In this document: one piece after another, positions 49,850 to 62,823 of the stretch
Layout of the letters: each line of letters starts with the position of its first letter
Position numbering within the stretch: position 1 is the stretch's first letter
Source of the DNA: Streptomyces sp. P3
GTDB lineage: Bacteria > Actinomycetota > Actinomycetes > Streptomycetales > Streptomycetaceae
NCBI RefSeq assembly: GCF_003032475.1
Contig: NZ_CP028369.1
Location: 9,424,001 to 9,488,000, forward strand
DNA: 64,000 bases
Reading direction: 5' to 3'
Program-made: the position numbers and the translations under genes
The notes under the pieces: model-generated
The model's database searches: none
What the model was told of the DNA's origin: nothing
The model's input: only the letters and a program-made list of their open reading frames with translations

Positions 49850-52345
49850 CTACCGCAGGCGGATGCCCACGATGCAGGTGTCGTCGTCCGTGTCGGACCT
49901 GCTGTAGGTGAGCAGCCGGTCCAGCTGCTGGTCGAGCGTCGGGGGCACCGTGCGGGCCTGGACCAGCAGCTGCGTCAGCGACTCCTCCACGGACCGGTCA
50001 CGCCGTTCGATGAGGCCGTCGGTGTACATCAGCAGGGTGTCGTCCGCGGCCAACTGGACCTCCTCCTCCTCGTACACCGTCTCCGGCAGGGCGCCCAGCA
50101 GCATCCCCCTCAGCAGGGGAAGCGGCGCCGCCTGGGCGTCCCGCACCAGCACCGGCGGCAGGTGACCCGCCCGGGCCCAGCGCAGGGTGTGCCGGGCGGG
50201 GTCGTACAGGCCGCACACCGCCGTGGCCGTGATCGAACCCGTCAGATGGTGGGCGACGATGTTCAGCCACGACAGCAGCTGCCCCGGCCCCGCCCCGGTC
50301 ACCGCCAGTCCACGCAGCGCGTTGCGCAGCACCACCATGCTGGTGGCCGCCTCGATGCCGTGCCCGGCCACGTCGCCCACGCACAGCATCACCAGGCCGG
50401 AGGGCAGCACGACGGCGTCGTACCAGTCGCCGCCCACCAGGTGCTCCTCCTCGGCCGGCCGGTAGCGCACGGCCACCTGCAGGCCGGGAGCCTCCAGCGG
50501 GGCCCGGGTGGGCGGCATGATGGCGTGCTGGAGCTGGAGGGCCAGCCGGCTGCGCTCGCTGGCGTGCTGCTCGGTCTGCGCCAGCTGGTCGCGGGTGGCG
50601 GCCAGCGCCACCTCCGTCCAGTGCTGCGACGAGATGTCCTGGTAGGCCCCGCGCACGGCGACCAGCCGCTCGTCGGTGTCCAGCACCGGCTCGGCGACGA
50701 TCCGCATGTGCCGGGTCACCCCGTCCGGCCGTTGCAGCCGAAAGGCGGCGGAAGCCGGACGGCGGCGGTGCAGCAGCGTGCGCAGCAGCCGGCCGACGAT
50801 CACCGCGTCGTCGGGGTGCGTGTGCGCCGACAGCTCCTCCAGGCGTACCGGAGGGCTCGACAGGGGCCGTCCGTACAGGGCGAACAGCTGCCCGTTCCAG
50901 GTGGTCTCGCCGGTGAGCAGGTCCTCCTCGAAACCGCCGATGCGGCCGAGGCGCTGGGCGTTCTGCAACAGGCTCGCCAGCCGCGCCGCCTCGTCCTCGA
51001 TCCGCCAGATCAGCAGCACGCACGCGCCGTGCCGGCTGATGCTGAGGTCCGCGACGGCCGCCAGCGGCACCTCGCCGACCAGCGCGGTCAGACTCATCCG
51101 GCGGGCCCGGAACGGCTCGCCCGTGGCGTGCACGCGCTCGATGCGCTGGAAGAGGTCACCGCCGCCGGCGGCCATCGGATAGGCCTCCAGCAGCAGCGCG
51201 CCGTTGATCACGGCCCGGGGCCGCCCCGCCGGGTCGAGGAAGCGGTCGTTGACGTGCTGGATGCGGAAGTCGAGGAGCTTGCCCCCGGCGTCGACGTGCG
51301 GCACCAGGACCAGGGCGGGGTCGTGAAGGCCGTCCGTCAGGTCCATCAGCTCCGAGGCGTCCGGCAGCACGACCGGCTGCCGGCCGGGCCCGCCCACGTG
51401 CACGTACGACTGGAGTGTGTGCGCACACAGCTCCGCCAGCGCCTCCACCTGGCGCATCACCTGGGGCGGCTGCGGGGGCAGCGGTGCCGGCCAGGCGATC
51501 TCCAGAATCCCGTGGACCCGCCCGGCGGTCGCGGCGGGCACCGCGACCCGCCCGCCGCCCGGGTGCAGCTGACGCCCCACGGTGGGCAGCCCGGTCCCGC
51601 CGAGCGACCCGATCCACTGGGCCGACCCCCCGGCGAGCGCGTGCCGTGCCACGGTCGCCACGTCCGGCGGCACGTACCGCCAGCGTTCGGCCTCGCCGGG
51701 GGAGAACCCGGCACTGCCCGCCAGCGTCAGCGAACCGTCGGAACCCACCGCCCAGATCGCCACCGCCACCGCGCCCAGCGGCTCCAGCGCGTGCTGGAGC
51801 AGGGAGTCGGCGACCGCCTGGGTGTCGTGCGCCGCCGCCAGCGCGCCGCTCTCGGCGGCCCGCAGCCGCACGGCTGCCGACCGCTCCGCGGCGTCCTCCG
51901 TCCCCGTGACGGCGGCCAGGAAGGCCTCGGTGACCTCGGACACCCGGTCCCTGGCCGCCTGGTTGATGACGTCCACCGCGAACTCCAGCGGAGTCGTCCC
52001 GGCCTGCTCGGCGAGATCGGACAACTGCTGCGCCGCCTCGGCCGGTCCGCAGCCGAGGCGCTCCACGAGGATGCCCTTGGCGAGTTCGACCAGGGCCCGC
52101 CCGTCCGCCTCGGCCTGAGCCGCGCGCACCTCCCGGCGCAGCCGGTCCACGGTCGCGGCGAGGCGGCCCACCGGAGAGGACGAGGACGCGGCGCCCTCCG
52201 CCGGCGCGTCCGCCTCCGGCGGGCTCGCGTCGTCGTCGGACCAGAGCCGGTTCCCGGCCTGCGGGGCGGGGCCCCCCGGCGCTGCGGCCGTCACGGGCAG
52301 GGACCGGGCTTCGCCGGGTTCTGTCGGCTGGGCGGGAATGGTCAC
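49850..52345 (-). CDS. ANTAR-GAF-PAS-PP2C multi-sensor phosphatase
   Basis: An 831-residue protein. Residues about 60-120 have an ANTAR-type helical motif (LVELAKGILVERLGCGPAEAAQQLSDLA), usually RNA-binding. GAF-like domains follow (about 150-320), two PAS-like segments (about 335-440 and 445-565, ending GAYQDISSQ) and a PP2C/SpoIIE domain (EEEHLVGGDWYDAV, GDVAGHGIEAATSM, YTDGLIERRDRSVEESL, DDDTCIVGI). It is encoded 54 bp after the HAMP kinase, probably one transcript, and next to the STAS gene, the likely substrate. Confidence 0.88.
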   Translation of the reverse strand: MTIPAQPTEPGEARSLPVTAAAPGGPAPQAGNRLWSDDDASPPEADAPAEGAASSSSPVGRLAATVDRLRREVRAAQAEADGRALVELAKGILVERLGCGPAEAAQQLSDLAEQAGTTPLEFAVDVINQAARDRVSEVTEAFLAAVTGTEDAAERSAAVRLRAAESGALAAAHDTQAVADSLLQHALEPLGAVAVAIWAVGSDGSLTLAGSAGFSPGEAERWRYVPPDVATVARHALAGGSAQWIGSLGGTGLPTVGRQLHPGGGRVAVPAATAGRVHGILEIAWPAPLPPQPPQVMRQVEALAELCAHTLQSYVHVGGPGRQPVVLPDASELMDLTDGLHDPALVLVPHVDAGGKLLDFRIQHVNDRFLDPAGRPRAVINGALLLEAYPMAAGGGDLFQRIERVHATGEPFRARRMSLTALVGEVPLAAVADLSISRHGACVLLIWRIEDEAARLASLLQNAQRLGRIGGFEEDLLTGETTWNGQLFALYGRPLSSPPVRLEELSAHTHPDDAVIVGRLLRTLLHRRRPASAAFRLQRPDGVTRHMRIVAEPVLDTDERLVAVRGAYQDISSQHWTEVALAATRDQLAQTEQHASERSRLALQLQHAIMPPTRAPLEAPGLQVAVRYRPAEEEHLVGGDWYDAVVLPSGLVMLCVGDVAGHGIEAATSMVVLRNALRGLAVTGAGPGQLLSWLNIVAHHLTGSITATAVCGLYDPARHTLRWARAGHLPPVLVRDAQAAPLPLLRGMLLGALPETVYEEEEVQLAADDTLLMYTDGLIERRDRSVEESLTQLLVQARTVPPTLDQQLDRLLTYSRSDTDDDTCIVGIRLR

Positions 52346-52399
52346 GGTGTACGTACTCCTCGGCTGGGAACGCCTGGGCGCGGGTGGGGCAGGACGTCC

Positions 52400-56677
<4,278 letters not shown>

Positions 56678-56994
56678 GCGTACCCTCGTTCCGCTCCCCA
56701 GGAGCCCCCGGGCGGGGACTCGGAACCGGGCCGCCCCGGTGGACGGCCCCGCATGTCGCGCCTGTGTTTCCGCAGTTCACGGAAGTGTGCGATGAGAGAA
56801 ATCCGCCGCAGGCTAACCCACGGAAGCGGGCGGAAACAAAGCCTCATGTCACGTCGTGCACACAGGAAATCCCGAAGGCGCACACGATGCATACACGGCC
56901 GGAAGACGGGTACCCGACACAGTTTCACCCGGGACGGCGACCCTGCCGTCCCGGGTGATCCCGGTGTGCCGGACCCGGCTCCTCCGGGCCCGCC
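56678..56994. other. leader of the HAMP kinase and 3' region of the sigma gene
   Basis: 317 bp. It holds the terminator hairpin of the sigma gene (56925-56958), an AT-richer segment around 56790-56900, and a weak SigB-like element (GTTT-N14-GGGTTA on the minus strand, 56814-56837) placed 137 bp from the kinase start. A GGGTACCC palindrome (56908-56915) is also present without a matching -35. Confidence 0.55.
56925..56958 (-). terminator. 14-bp perfect hairpin after the second sigma gene
   Basis: TCACCCGGGACGGC (56925-56938), loop GACCCT, and its exact complement (56945-56958). It lies 37 bp past the sigma stop and separates the sigma gene from the kinase gene downstream. Confidence 0.8.
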
Positions 56995-57876
56995 TCAGGC
57001 CACCTCGGCCCCCAGCAGCCCGGTCCGCAGCCTGTGCACCATGCGGCTGATCAACCGCGACACGTGCATCTGCGAGATACCGAGTTCCCGGCCGATCTCC
57101 GCCTGTGTGCGCTCCTCGACGAACCGCAGATGGATGATCCGCCGTTTCCGGTCGTCCAGCTCCGCGATGAGCGGGGCCAGCGAGTGGAAGTCCTCCACCA
57201 GTTCCAGGGCCGGCTCCTCCGCGCCGATGAAGTCGGCCAGCACCGACTCGCCGTCCACGCCGCCGTCGAAGGTCAGGGCCGCGTCCAGGGAGGCGGACGT
57301 GTAGCAGTTGGAGGCCTTTCGCGCCTCGACGACCTCCTCCTCGGACAGCGACATCAGCTGCGACAGCTCACGCGTGGTGGGCATGCGGCCCAGCCTCGTC
57401 TGCAACTCCTCGGTGGCCTTCGCCAGTTCGACCCGGGCCTCCTGGAGGCGGCGGGGCACGTGCACCGCCCAGCTCGTGTCGCGGAAGAAGCGCTTGATCT
57501 CACCGACGATGTACGGGACGGCGAACGAGGTGAACTCGACCTCACGGGTCAGCTCGAACCGGTCGATGGCCTTGATCAGTCCGATCGTGCCGACCTGGAC
57601 GATGTCCTCCATCGCGTCGCCCCGGCCGCGGAAGCGGGAGGCCGCGTACCGCACGAGCGACAGGTTCATCTCGATCAGGGTGTTGCGCACGTATTGGTAC
57701 TCGTGGGTGCCTTCCGCCACGACGGCCAGCCGGTCGAAGAAGCGGCGGGAGAGCTCCCGCGCGTCCCGGGGGCTCACCTGGGTCGGCATGTCGATGAACG
57801 GAACCCCCTCGCGCGCTTCGTCCGCGCCCGCACGCTCCGCCGTGGCCGTCGCTGCCTGTGCCGTCACGGCGTCCAT
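56995..57876 (-). CDS. SigB/SigF-family RNA polymerase sigma factor
   Basis: A 293-residue group 3 sigma factor. Region 2: NLSLVRYAASRFRGRGDAMEDIVQVGTIGLIKA and VEFTSFAVPYIVGEIKRFFRDTSWAVHVPRRLQ; region 3 up to ELSQLMSLSEEEVVEARK; region 4: DDRKRRIIHLRFVEERTQAEIGRELGISQMHVSRLIS. ATG 57876 has GGAG upstream. It lies at the edge of the stress block, divergent from the PRC-barrel/RsbW-like pair, which carries a SigB-like promoter and could be its target or partner. Confidence 0.93.
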   Translation of the reverse strand: MDAVTAQAATATAERAGADEAREGVPFIDMPTQVSPRDARELSRRFFDRLAVVAEGTHEYQYVRNTLIEMNLSLVRYAASRFRGRGDAMEDIVQVGTIGLIKAIDRFELTREVEFTSFAVPYIVGEIKRFFRDTSWAVHVPRRLQEARVELAKATEELQTRLGRMPTTRELSQLMSLSEEEVVEARKASNCYTSASLDAALTFDGGVDGESVLADFIGAEEPALELVEDFHSLAPLIAELDDRKRRIIHLRFVEERTQAEIGRELGISQMHVSRLISRMVHRLRTGLLGAEVA

Positions 57877-58019
57877 GCCGTTCACTCCGTTCGTCGGGGC
57901 CGTCGATGACGGAGTGCGTCTGCCCCCGATCCGGCCGCGTATGCCGAGACGTTCCGCGCAGTCGCCCGGGCGGCCGACGCAGTCCGCCGCCACGGTCCCC
58001 AACCGGTCGCCGGGCCGCC

Positions 58020-58044
58020 GAATGCGGCCGCGGCGGCAGGGTAG
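58020..58044 (+). promoter_or_regulatory. SigB-like promoter motif for the PRC-barrel operon
   Basis: GAAT (58020-58023), a 15-base spacer, GGGTAG (58039-58044), 31 bases before GTG 58076. The adjacent divergent gene encodes a SigB/F-family sigma factor, an obvious candidate to use it. Confidence 0.55.
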
Positions 58045-58075
58045 CCGCTGCTCGGGAACGCGAGAAGGGAGCAGT

Positions 58076-58447
58076 GTGACCATCGACGCAATCTGGTCGT
58101 ACCCGCCGGGCAGCGGGCATGCCGAGGGACAGGACCTGACCGGCTACGCCGTCACGACGGCCGACGGCACGCTCGGGCACGTGGAACGGGAGGCGGACCC
58201 GCAGGGCATGCGGCACCTGGTCGTCGACACGGGAATATGGCTGTTCGGCAGGAGCGCCGTGGTCCCGGTCGGCGTGGTGAGCGGGGTCGACACGGAGGCC
58301 GGCCAGGTCTCCCTGGCCTGCACCGGGGACGAGGTCAAGGAGGCGCCCCGCTTCCACACCGACAGCGAGACGACCGACCCCCGTTACCTCGCCGCCGTGG
58401 GCGACCACTACCGGAGGCAGGTCCCACGGGGAACGACGACGGCGTGA
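58076..58447 (+). CDS. PRC-barrel domain protein
   Basis: A 123-residue protein with a PRC-barrel module (GYAVTTADGTLGHVEREADPQGMRHLVVD then FGRSAVVPVGVV). PRC-barrels occur in photosynthetic reaction centre subunits, RimM and many stress-inducible small proteins where they bind proteins or RNA. GAAGGGAG precedes GTG 58076. Its stop overlaps the next start (GTGA), so the RsbW-like protein downstream is coupled to it. Confidence 0.88.
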   Translation: MTIDAIWSYPPGSGHAEGQDLTGYAVTTADGTLGHVEREADPQGMRHLVVDTGIWLFGRSAVVPVGVVSGVDTEAGQVSLACTGDEVKEAPRFHTDSETTDPRYLAAVGDHYRRQVPRGTTTA

Positions 58448-58911
58448 GGGAGGACGAACTCGCGCCCGCACGGCCGACGTTCCCCAACGCGCCAGCGCCT
58501 GCGCCAGCGCCTGCGCCGGTGGCGACCGCTGCCGCCGCCCGGGCCCACGCCCGGACGGTGGTGGAGGCCGACTGGGACCCGGTGACGTGCCCGGCGCACG
58601 AGACGGACGTGATCGACCTGCTGCTGGTCGTCTCCGAGCTGGTGACCAACGCCCTGCGGCACGGCGGCGGACTCGCCGGCTTCGAGGCCGTGTCCGGCGC
58701 CGACGGGATCCGGATGACGGTACGGGACCACAGTGACGAGGTTCCGCCCGGTGTGTGCGGGCCCGCCCCGCCGGCCGGCGGGGCCACCGGCGGCTACGGC
58801 TGGCCGCTGGTGCTGCGTCTGGCCCGGGAGGTCGACATCGAGAAGGAGCCGGCGGGCGGCAAGGCGATCAGGGTGTTCGTACCGATCCGCACGGCCGGCG
58901 AGTCGCTCTGA
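58444..58911 (+). CDS. RsbW-like ATP-binding protein
   Basis: A 155-residue GHKL ATPase of the anti-sigma type. After a low-complexity Pro/Ala lead (APAPAPAPAPVA) the N box is LLLVVSELVTNALRHGGG, G1-like TVRDHSDEVP, G2-like GGYGWPLVLRLA. It is translationally coupled to the PRC-barrel gene and probably co-induced by a SigB-type promoter. A negative feedback on a nearby sigma factor is a reasonable guess, not shown. Confidence 0.85.
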   Translation: MREDELAPARPTFPNAPAPAPAPAPVATAAAARAHARTVVEADWDPVTCPAHETDVIDLLLVVSELVTNALRHGGGLAGFEAVSGADGIRMTVRDHSDEVPPGVCGPAPPAGGATGGYGWPLVLRLAREVDIEKEPAGGKAIRVFVPIRTAGESL

Positions 58912-58941
58912 CCGCGGGCGGGACCCCCAGGGACGGCGGCC

Positions 58942-59388
58942 TCACCAGGGCAGGAAGACGTGGACGTCCTTGCCCTCACCCCGGCCCGCCTCGTTCGGCA
59001 CCACGCTGACCTGACTGCAGAGCGTGTCCACCAGGTACCAGCCGATGCCCCCGCCGCCGGTGTCGGGATGAAAGGGCCGCGGGGTCGGCGGCGTGCTGTT
59101 GGTGTCGTGCACCGTGACGTGCACCCCGTCGAAGGTGCGCCGCAGGTGCACCTCGAAGGGACCCGGCGCGTACTGGACCGCGTTGGCCGCCAGTTCCGTG
59201 ACGATCAGCACGATGTCGTGCCAGCACTCCGACGCCATGGGCGGCGAGGCCCGCGCCAGCTCCCGGAGGAACTCCTCCGTGGCCAGACGCGCACCCGTCA
59301 CGTCCTGCGGTTCACCCGTGAAGCGGACCGTACGGCCCGGAATCGCCCAGGAGGACAATGCGTCATTACCCCGCGGTTCGGCTGCCAT
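58942..59388 (-). CDS. RsbW-like ATP-binding protein
   Basis: A 148-residue GHKL ATPase, a more typical member: DIVLIVTELAANAVQYAPG (N box), VTVHDTNSTPP (G1-like), GGGGIGWYLVDTLCSQ (G2), ending DVHVFLPW. The start at ATG 59388 is a best guess; a GTG at 59478 would add 30 low-complexity residues. It converges with the coupled PRC-RsbW pair. Together with genes at 34814 and 58444 it makes three RsbW-like proteins in the window. Confidence 0.82.
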   Translation of the reverse strand: MAAEPRGNDALSSWAIPGRTVRFTGEPQDVTGARLATEEFLRELARASPPMASECWHDIVLIVTELAANAVQYAPGPFEVHLRRTFDGVHVTVHDTNSTPPTPRPFHPDTGGGGIGWYLVDTLCSQVSVVPNEAGRGEGKDVHVFLPW

Positions 59389-59571
59389 GTCGTCAGTGCG
59401 GCCCCGAGCGTCCGGGGGCCGTCGTCCTTTCTCGTACGGCTCTCTGGCGTCGCCCTCTCTGGGTTCCCGAGGACTCACAGGCTACGCGTCCGGTTTCCGG
59501 TGGCATACGGCCCCGCAACGGTGACGAGCGGCGCGGCCCTTCGGCCGCGCGGTGCGGCCGCGCGGCCCGGC

Positions 59572-61476
59572 TCACCGGAAGACGTCGTCCGCGTCGTCCC
59601 AGCTCAGGACCTCCTCCTGCGGGCTCTGCCGGGGCAGCCGGGCCCGCGCCTGGTACATCGCCTCGATCTCCGCCGCGTAGTGCGCGACGATCGAGTCACG
59701 GCGCAGTTTCATCGAGGGCGTCAGTAGCCCGTTGGCCTGGTCGAACGGCTGCGGCAGGATACGGAACGCCCGGATCGACTCCGAGCGCGACACCGAGCTG
59801 TTGGCGGCGGCCACGGCCCGCCCGATCTCCTCGCGCAGGGCGTTCTCCTCGCGCGCCTCCCGGCTCTGCGGGTCGCCGTGCAGCGTCAGACTTCCCCGCC
59901 AGTGCGCCAGGAAATCCGGGTCCAGCGTGATCAGCGCGCCCACGCACGGCCGGTTGTCGCCCACCACCACCGCCTGGTGGACCAGCGGATGCATGCGCAG
60001 CCGCTGCTCAAGCGCCGTCGGCGCCACGCTCTTGCCGCTGCTGGTGATGATGACGTCCTTCTTGCGGCCGGTGATCGTGAGGTAGCCGTCGGAGTCCAGG
60101 AAGCCGAGGTCGCCGGTGGCCAGCCAGCCGCCCGCCAGGGCCGCCCGCGTCGCGGCGTCGTCGTTGACGTACCCCTGGAACACCGACGGGCCGCGCACCA
60201 GGATCTCCCCGTCGTTCGCCACCCGGACGTCCACGCCCGGCAGGGGCTGTCCCACCGTGCCCGACTTCTCCCGGCCGAGCGGCTGCATGGTGATCCCGCC
60301 GGCGGTCTCCGTCAGGCCGTACCCGTCGTGCACGTAGATGCCGATGCCCTCGTAGAACAGCGAGAGGTCCCGGTGCAGCGGGGAGCCGCCCGACGTGGCG
60401 CGGTGGACCCGGCCGCCGAGCGCGGCCCGGAGTCTGCGGTACACCGTCCGTTCGAACAGGGCGTGCTGGAGTCGCAGGTCGAGGCCGGGCCCGGAGCCGC
60501 GGCCCAGCCGCTGCCGTTCGACGGCGGCCGCGAAGTCGCGGGCCGTCTTCGCCGCCCGCTCGAACAGAGCGCCGCGCCCCGCTTCCTGGGCCGCCCGCAG
60601 GAAGTTCTTGTAGATCTTCTCGAACACCGAGGGAACGGCGTACAGATACGTCGGGCGGAAGGTGCGCAGCGACTCCGCGAGCGCTTCCGCGCCTATGTCG
60701 GGCTGGTGGCCCATCACGATGCCGCCGCGCAGACACAGCCCCTGGATCATCAGCCCGTACACGTGGGAGAACGGCAGGAAGGCCAGCACGCTGGCCGGCC
60801 GGCCGGCGGGCGCGGCCGTGTGCCCCCAGCCGGCCAGCAGGGTGTCGCAGGGGCTGGCCAGGCTGCGATGACTCAGCGCGCAGCCCAGTGCCCGGCCCGA
60901 GGTGCCGGAGGTGTAGGCGATCACCGCGGTCGAGTCGGGCAGCACGATCCTGCGCAGTGAGTCGACCGTGGTGATGGACACCGGTTCGCCGCGCCGGGTG
61001 AGCTCCTCGAGGGCTCCGGCGTCCAACTGCCACACGTGCCGCAGCGCCGGCAGGGCCGCGCACACCGATCCCACGGTCATCACGCTCTGTTCGTCCTCGA
61101 CGACCACGCCGACGCAGTCGGCGTCCCGCAGGATCCACTCGACCTGCTCACGCGAGGACGTCGGATAGACGGGGACGACCTCGGCGCCCACCACCCACAG
61201 GGCGTGGCACAGCACGGTCCACTCGTACCGGGTACGCGCCATGATCGCGACGCGGTGTCCGGGGGAGATGCCGGAGGCCACGAACCCCTTGGCCAGATCG
61301 ACCACCTCGTCCCGCAGTTCGACGGCGGTCACCTCCTCCCAGGCGCCGGAGGCGGCGTCCGTACGGCGGGAGAGCACCGCTAGGGCAGGGGTACGGGCGG
61401 CGGTGTCGAAGACGGTGTCGGCGAGGCCCCCGGTCAGGGGCGGGGCGGCTGGGGGAGCGAGAGCGAAGTCGCGCAT
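59572..61476 (-). CDS. AMP-dependent long-chain acyl-CoA synthetase-like enzyme
   Basis: A 634-residue ANL-superfamily ligase of the FadD15-type (long chain). Motifs: IAYTSGTSGRALGCALSHR (P-loop, with the usual PKG replaced by ALG), YGLTETAG, GWLATGDLGFLDSDGYLTITGRKKD, and the C-terminal lysine region LTPSMKLRRDSI. It would activate fatty acids through acyl-AMP to acyl-CoA. CAGGAG lies before ATG 61476, and a -10-like TAGATT (61545-61540, minus strand) is 63 bp upstream. Confidence 0.9.
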   Translation of the reverse strand: MRDFALAPPAAPPLTGGLADTVFDTAARTPALAVLSRRTDAASGAWEEVTAVELRDEVVDLAKGFVASGISPGHRVAIMARTRYEWTVLCHALWVVGAEVVPVYPTSSREQVEWILRDADCVGVVVEDEQSVMTVGSVCAALPALRHVWQLDAGALEELTRRGEPVSITTVDSLRRIVLPDSTAVIAYTSGTSGRALGCALSHRSLASPCDTLLAGWGHTAAPAGRPASVLAFLPFSHVYGLMIQGLCLRGGIVMGHQPDIGAEALAESLRTFRPTYLYAVPSVFEKIYKNFLRAAQEAGRGALFERAAKTARDFAAAVERQRLGRGSGPGLDLRLQHALFERTVYRRLRAALGGRVHRATSGGSPLHRDLSLFYEGIGIYVHDGYGLTETAGGITMQPLGREKSGTVGQPLPGVDVRVANDGEILVRGPSVFQGYVNDDAATRAALAGGWLATGDLGFLDSDGYLTITGRKKDVIITSSGKSVAPTALEQRLRMHPLVHQAVVVGDNRPCVGALITLDPDFLAHWRGSLTLHGDPQSREAREENALREEIGRAVAAANSSVSRSESIRAFRILPQPFDQANGLLTPSMKLRRDSIVAHYAAEIEAMYQARARLPRQSPQEEVLSWDDADDVFR

Positions 61477-61539
61477 GCGCTGCTCCTGACGTGTACGGAC
61501 TGTGACTCCGCCGACGGGAACCGTTATCGACGGTGGTCG

Positions 61540-61545
61540 AATCTA
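61540..61545 (-). promoter_or_regulatory. candidate -10 element of the acyl-CoA synthetase gene
   Basis: TAGATT on the minus strand matches TANNNT; no convincing -35 is seen at 17-18 bases. The surrounding 61545-61600 segment is AT-rich for this genome. Confidence 0.35.
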
Positions 61546-61673
61546 GCCCAGGTGAGACCGCTTGTGGCCTGGAACGAATAAGTAATCCGCGTTGATGATC
61601 TCGCCCGCCCGGTGCGCGGACCGTCCGCCCGCACCGCCGCCGGAGCCGCGCCGTCCGGTTTGCTCCCCCACGC

Positions 61674-62765
61674 TCAGGCCTGGGTCTGGCGCACACAGGC
61701 GGCGACCACCTCGCGCAGACTGCCGGTGCGTCCGAACACCTCGCGCTGGAGGTGCGCGCCGTTGCCCCGCCGCAGCAGCTCGCCGCACGCAGCGCGGGCC
61801 CGCTCCAGGTCTCCGGCGTCCGCCAGCGCGTCCTCCACGTGCTTCAGCAGTGCACCGACGACCGTCTCGGCGGGAGCGCGCCGCATGGTCGCCGGATGCA
61901 GAAGGTCCCCCGTCAGCCCCGAGCGGGCCGCCCGCCAGCCGGCCAGCCGCAACAGGCTCACACTGTGGTCCACCGGCTCCCGGCCGGCCTCCAGGTCCCG
62001 GGCGGCCGTCTCGACGAGCCCGCGCACCAGCGTGGCGACGAGCACCGCCGTGTCCGCGTGCAGACAGACGTCCGACACCCGCACCTCCACCGTCGGATAG
62101 CGCGCCGACAACCGGGCGTCGAAATAGACCATGCCCTCGTCGAGGATGGTGCCCGTGGCCACCATGTCCGCGACCCGCCGGTGGTAGCGCTCCGCCGAAC
62201 CGAACAGCTCGGTCGGACCCGCCGACGGCCAGCGCTGCCACACCCGGCTGCGGTAGCTGCTGTAACCCGTCTCCCGGCCCTGCCAGAAGGGCGAGTTGGC
62301 GCTCAGCGCCATCAGCACCGACAGCCAGGGACGGATGCGGTCGACGACCGCGACGCCCTCCTCGTCCGAGCCGACGGACACATGGACATGGCAGCCGCAC
62401 ACCATCTGCTCCTGCGTGGCGATGCCGAACTGCTCCGCCATCCACTGGTAGCGCCGGTTCATGCTGACCGAGGGGCGCACCGGCAGCGGCGACGTGGCCA
62501 GCGCCGCCACCGCGCACCCGGCCCCCCGGGCGTGCCGGGCAGCCTCCCCGCGTATCCGCACGATCTCCGCGCCGAGGTCGTCCATCCCCGACTGCGGATG
62601 GGTGGCGAACTCGAGCATCTGGCTGTGCAGTTCCTTCTCGAAGACGTCGTCCTCGCCGTCCTCGCACCGCGCGGCGCGGGCCAGGACGGCGGCGGACAGA
62701 GCCCGCGGTTCGCCGGTCTCAGGGTCGACCAGGAGGAGTTCCTCCTCCACTCCCACGGTGCGCAC
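61674..62765 (-). CDS. YbdK-type carboxylate-amine ligase (GCS2 family)
   Basis: A 363-residue glutamate-cysteine-ligase-2 family enzyme (YbdK-like). TVGVEEELLLVDPETGEP is the N-terminal signature, CGCHVHVSVGSDEEG the metal/nucleotide region, and FDARLSARYPTVEVRVSDVCLHAD the core. The family joins a carboxylate to an amine using ATP; YbdK has weak gamma-glutamylcysteine activity. GTG 62765 is used. It is encoded 58 bp downstream of glgB in the same direction, so may share its transcript. Confidence 0.88.
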   Translation of the reverse strand: MRTVGVEEELLLVDPETGEPRALSAAVLARAARCEDGEDDVFEKELHSQMLEFATHPQSGMDDLGAEIVRIRGEAARHARGAGCAVAALATSPLPVRPSVSMNRRYQWMAEQFGIATQEQMVCGCHVHVSVGSDEEGVAVVDRIRPWLSVLMALSANSPFWQGRETGYSSYRSRVWQRWPSAGPTELFGSAERYHRRVADMVATGTILDEGMVYFDARLSARYPTVEVRVSDVCLHADTAVLVATLVRGLVETAARDLEAGREPVDHSVSLLRLAGWRAARSGLTGDLLHPATMRRAPAETVVGALLKHVEDALADAGDLERARAACGELLRRGNGAHLQREVFGRTGSLREVVAACVRQTQA

Positions 62766-62823
62766 GCGACGTCAGCCCTTCTCTGGTGGGTGGTACGCAC
62801 CCGACTGCCCCGTCGGGCCCCGT

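Noticed and set aside
56908..56915. GGGTACCC palindrome as SigB -10 for the HAMP kinase
   Set aside because: No GNNT at 14-16 bases on the minus strand and 231 bp from the start.
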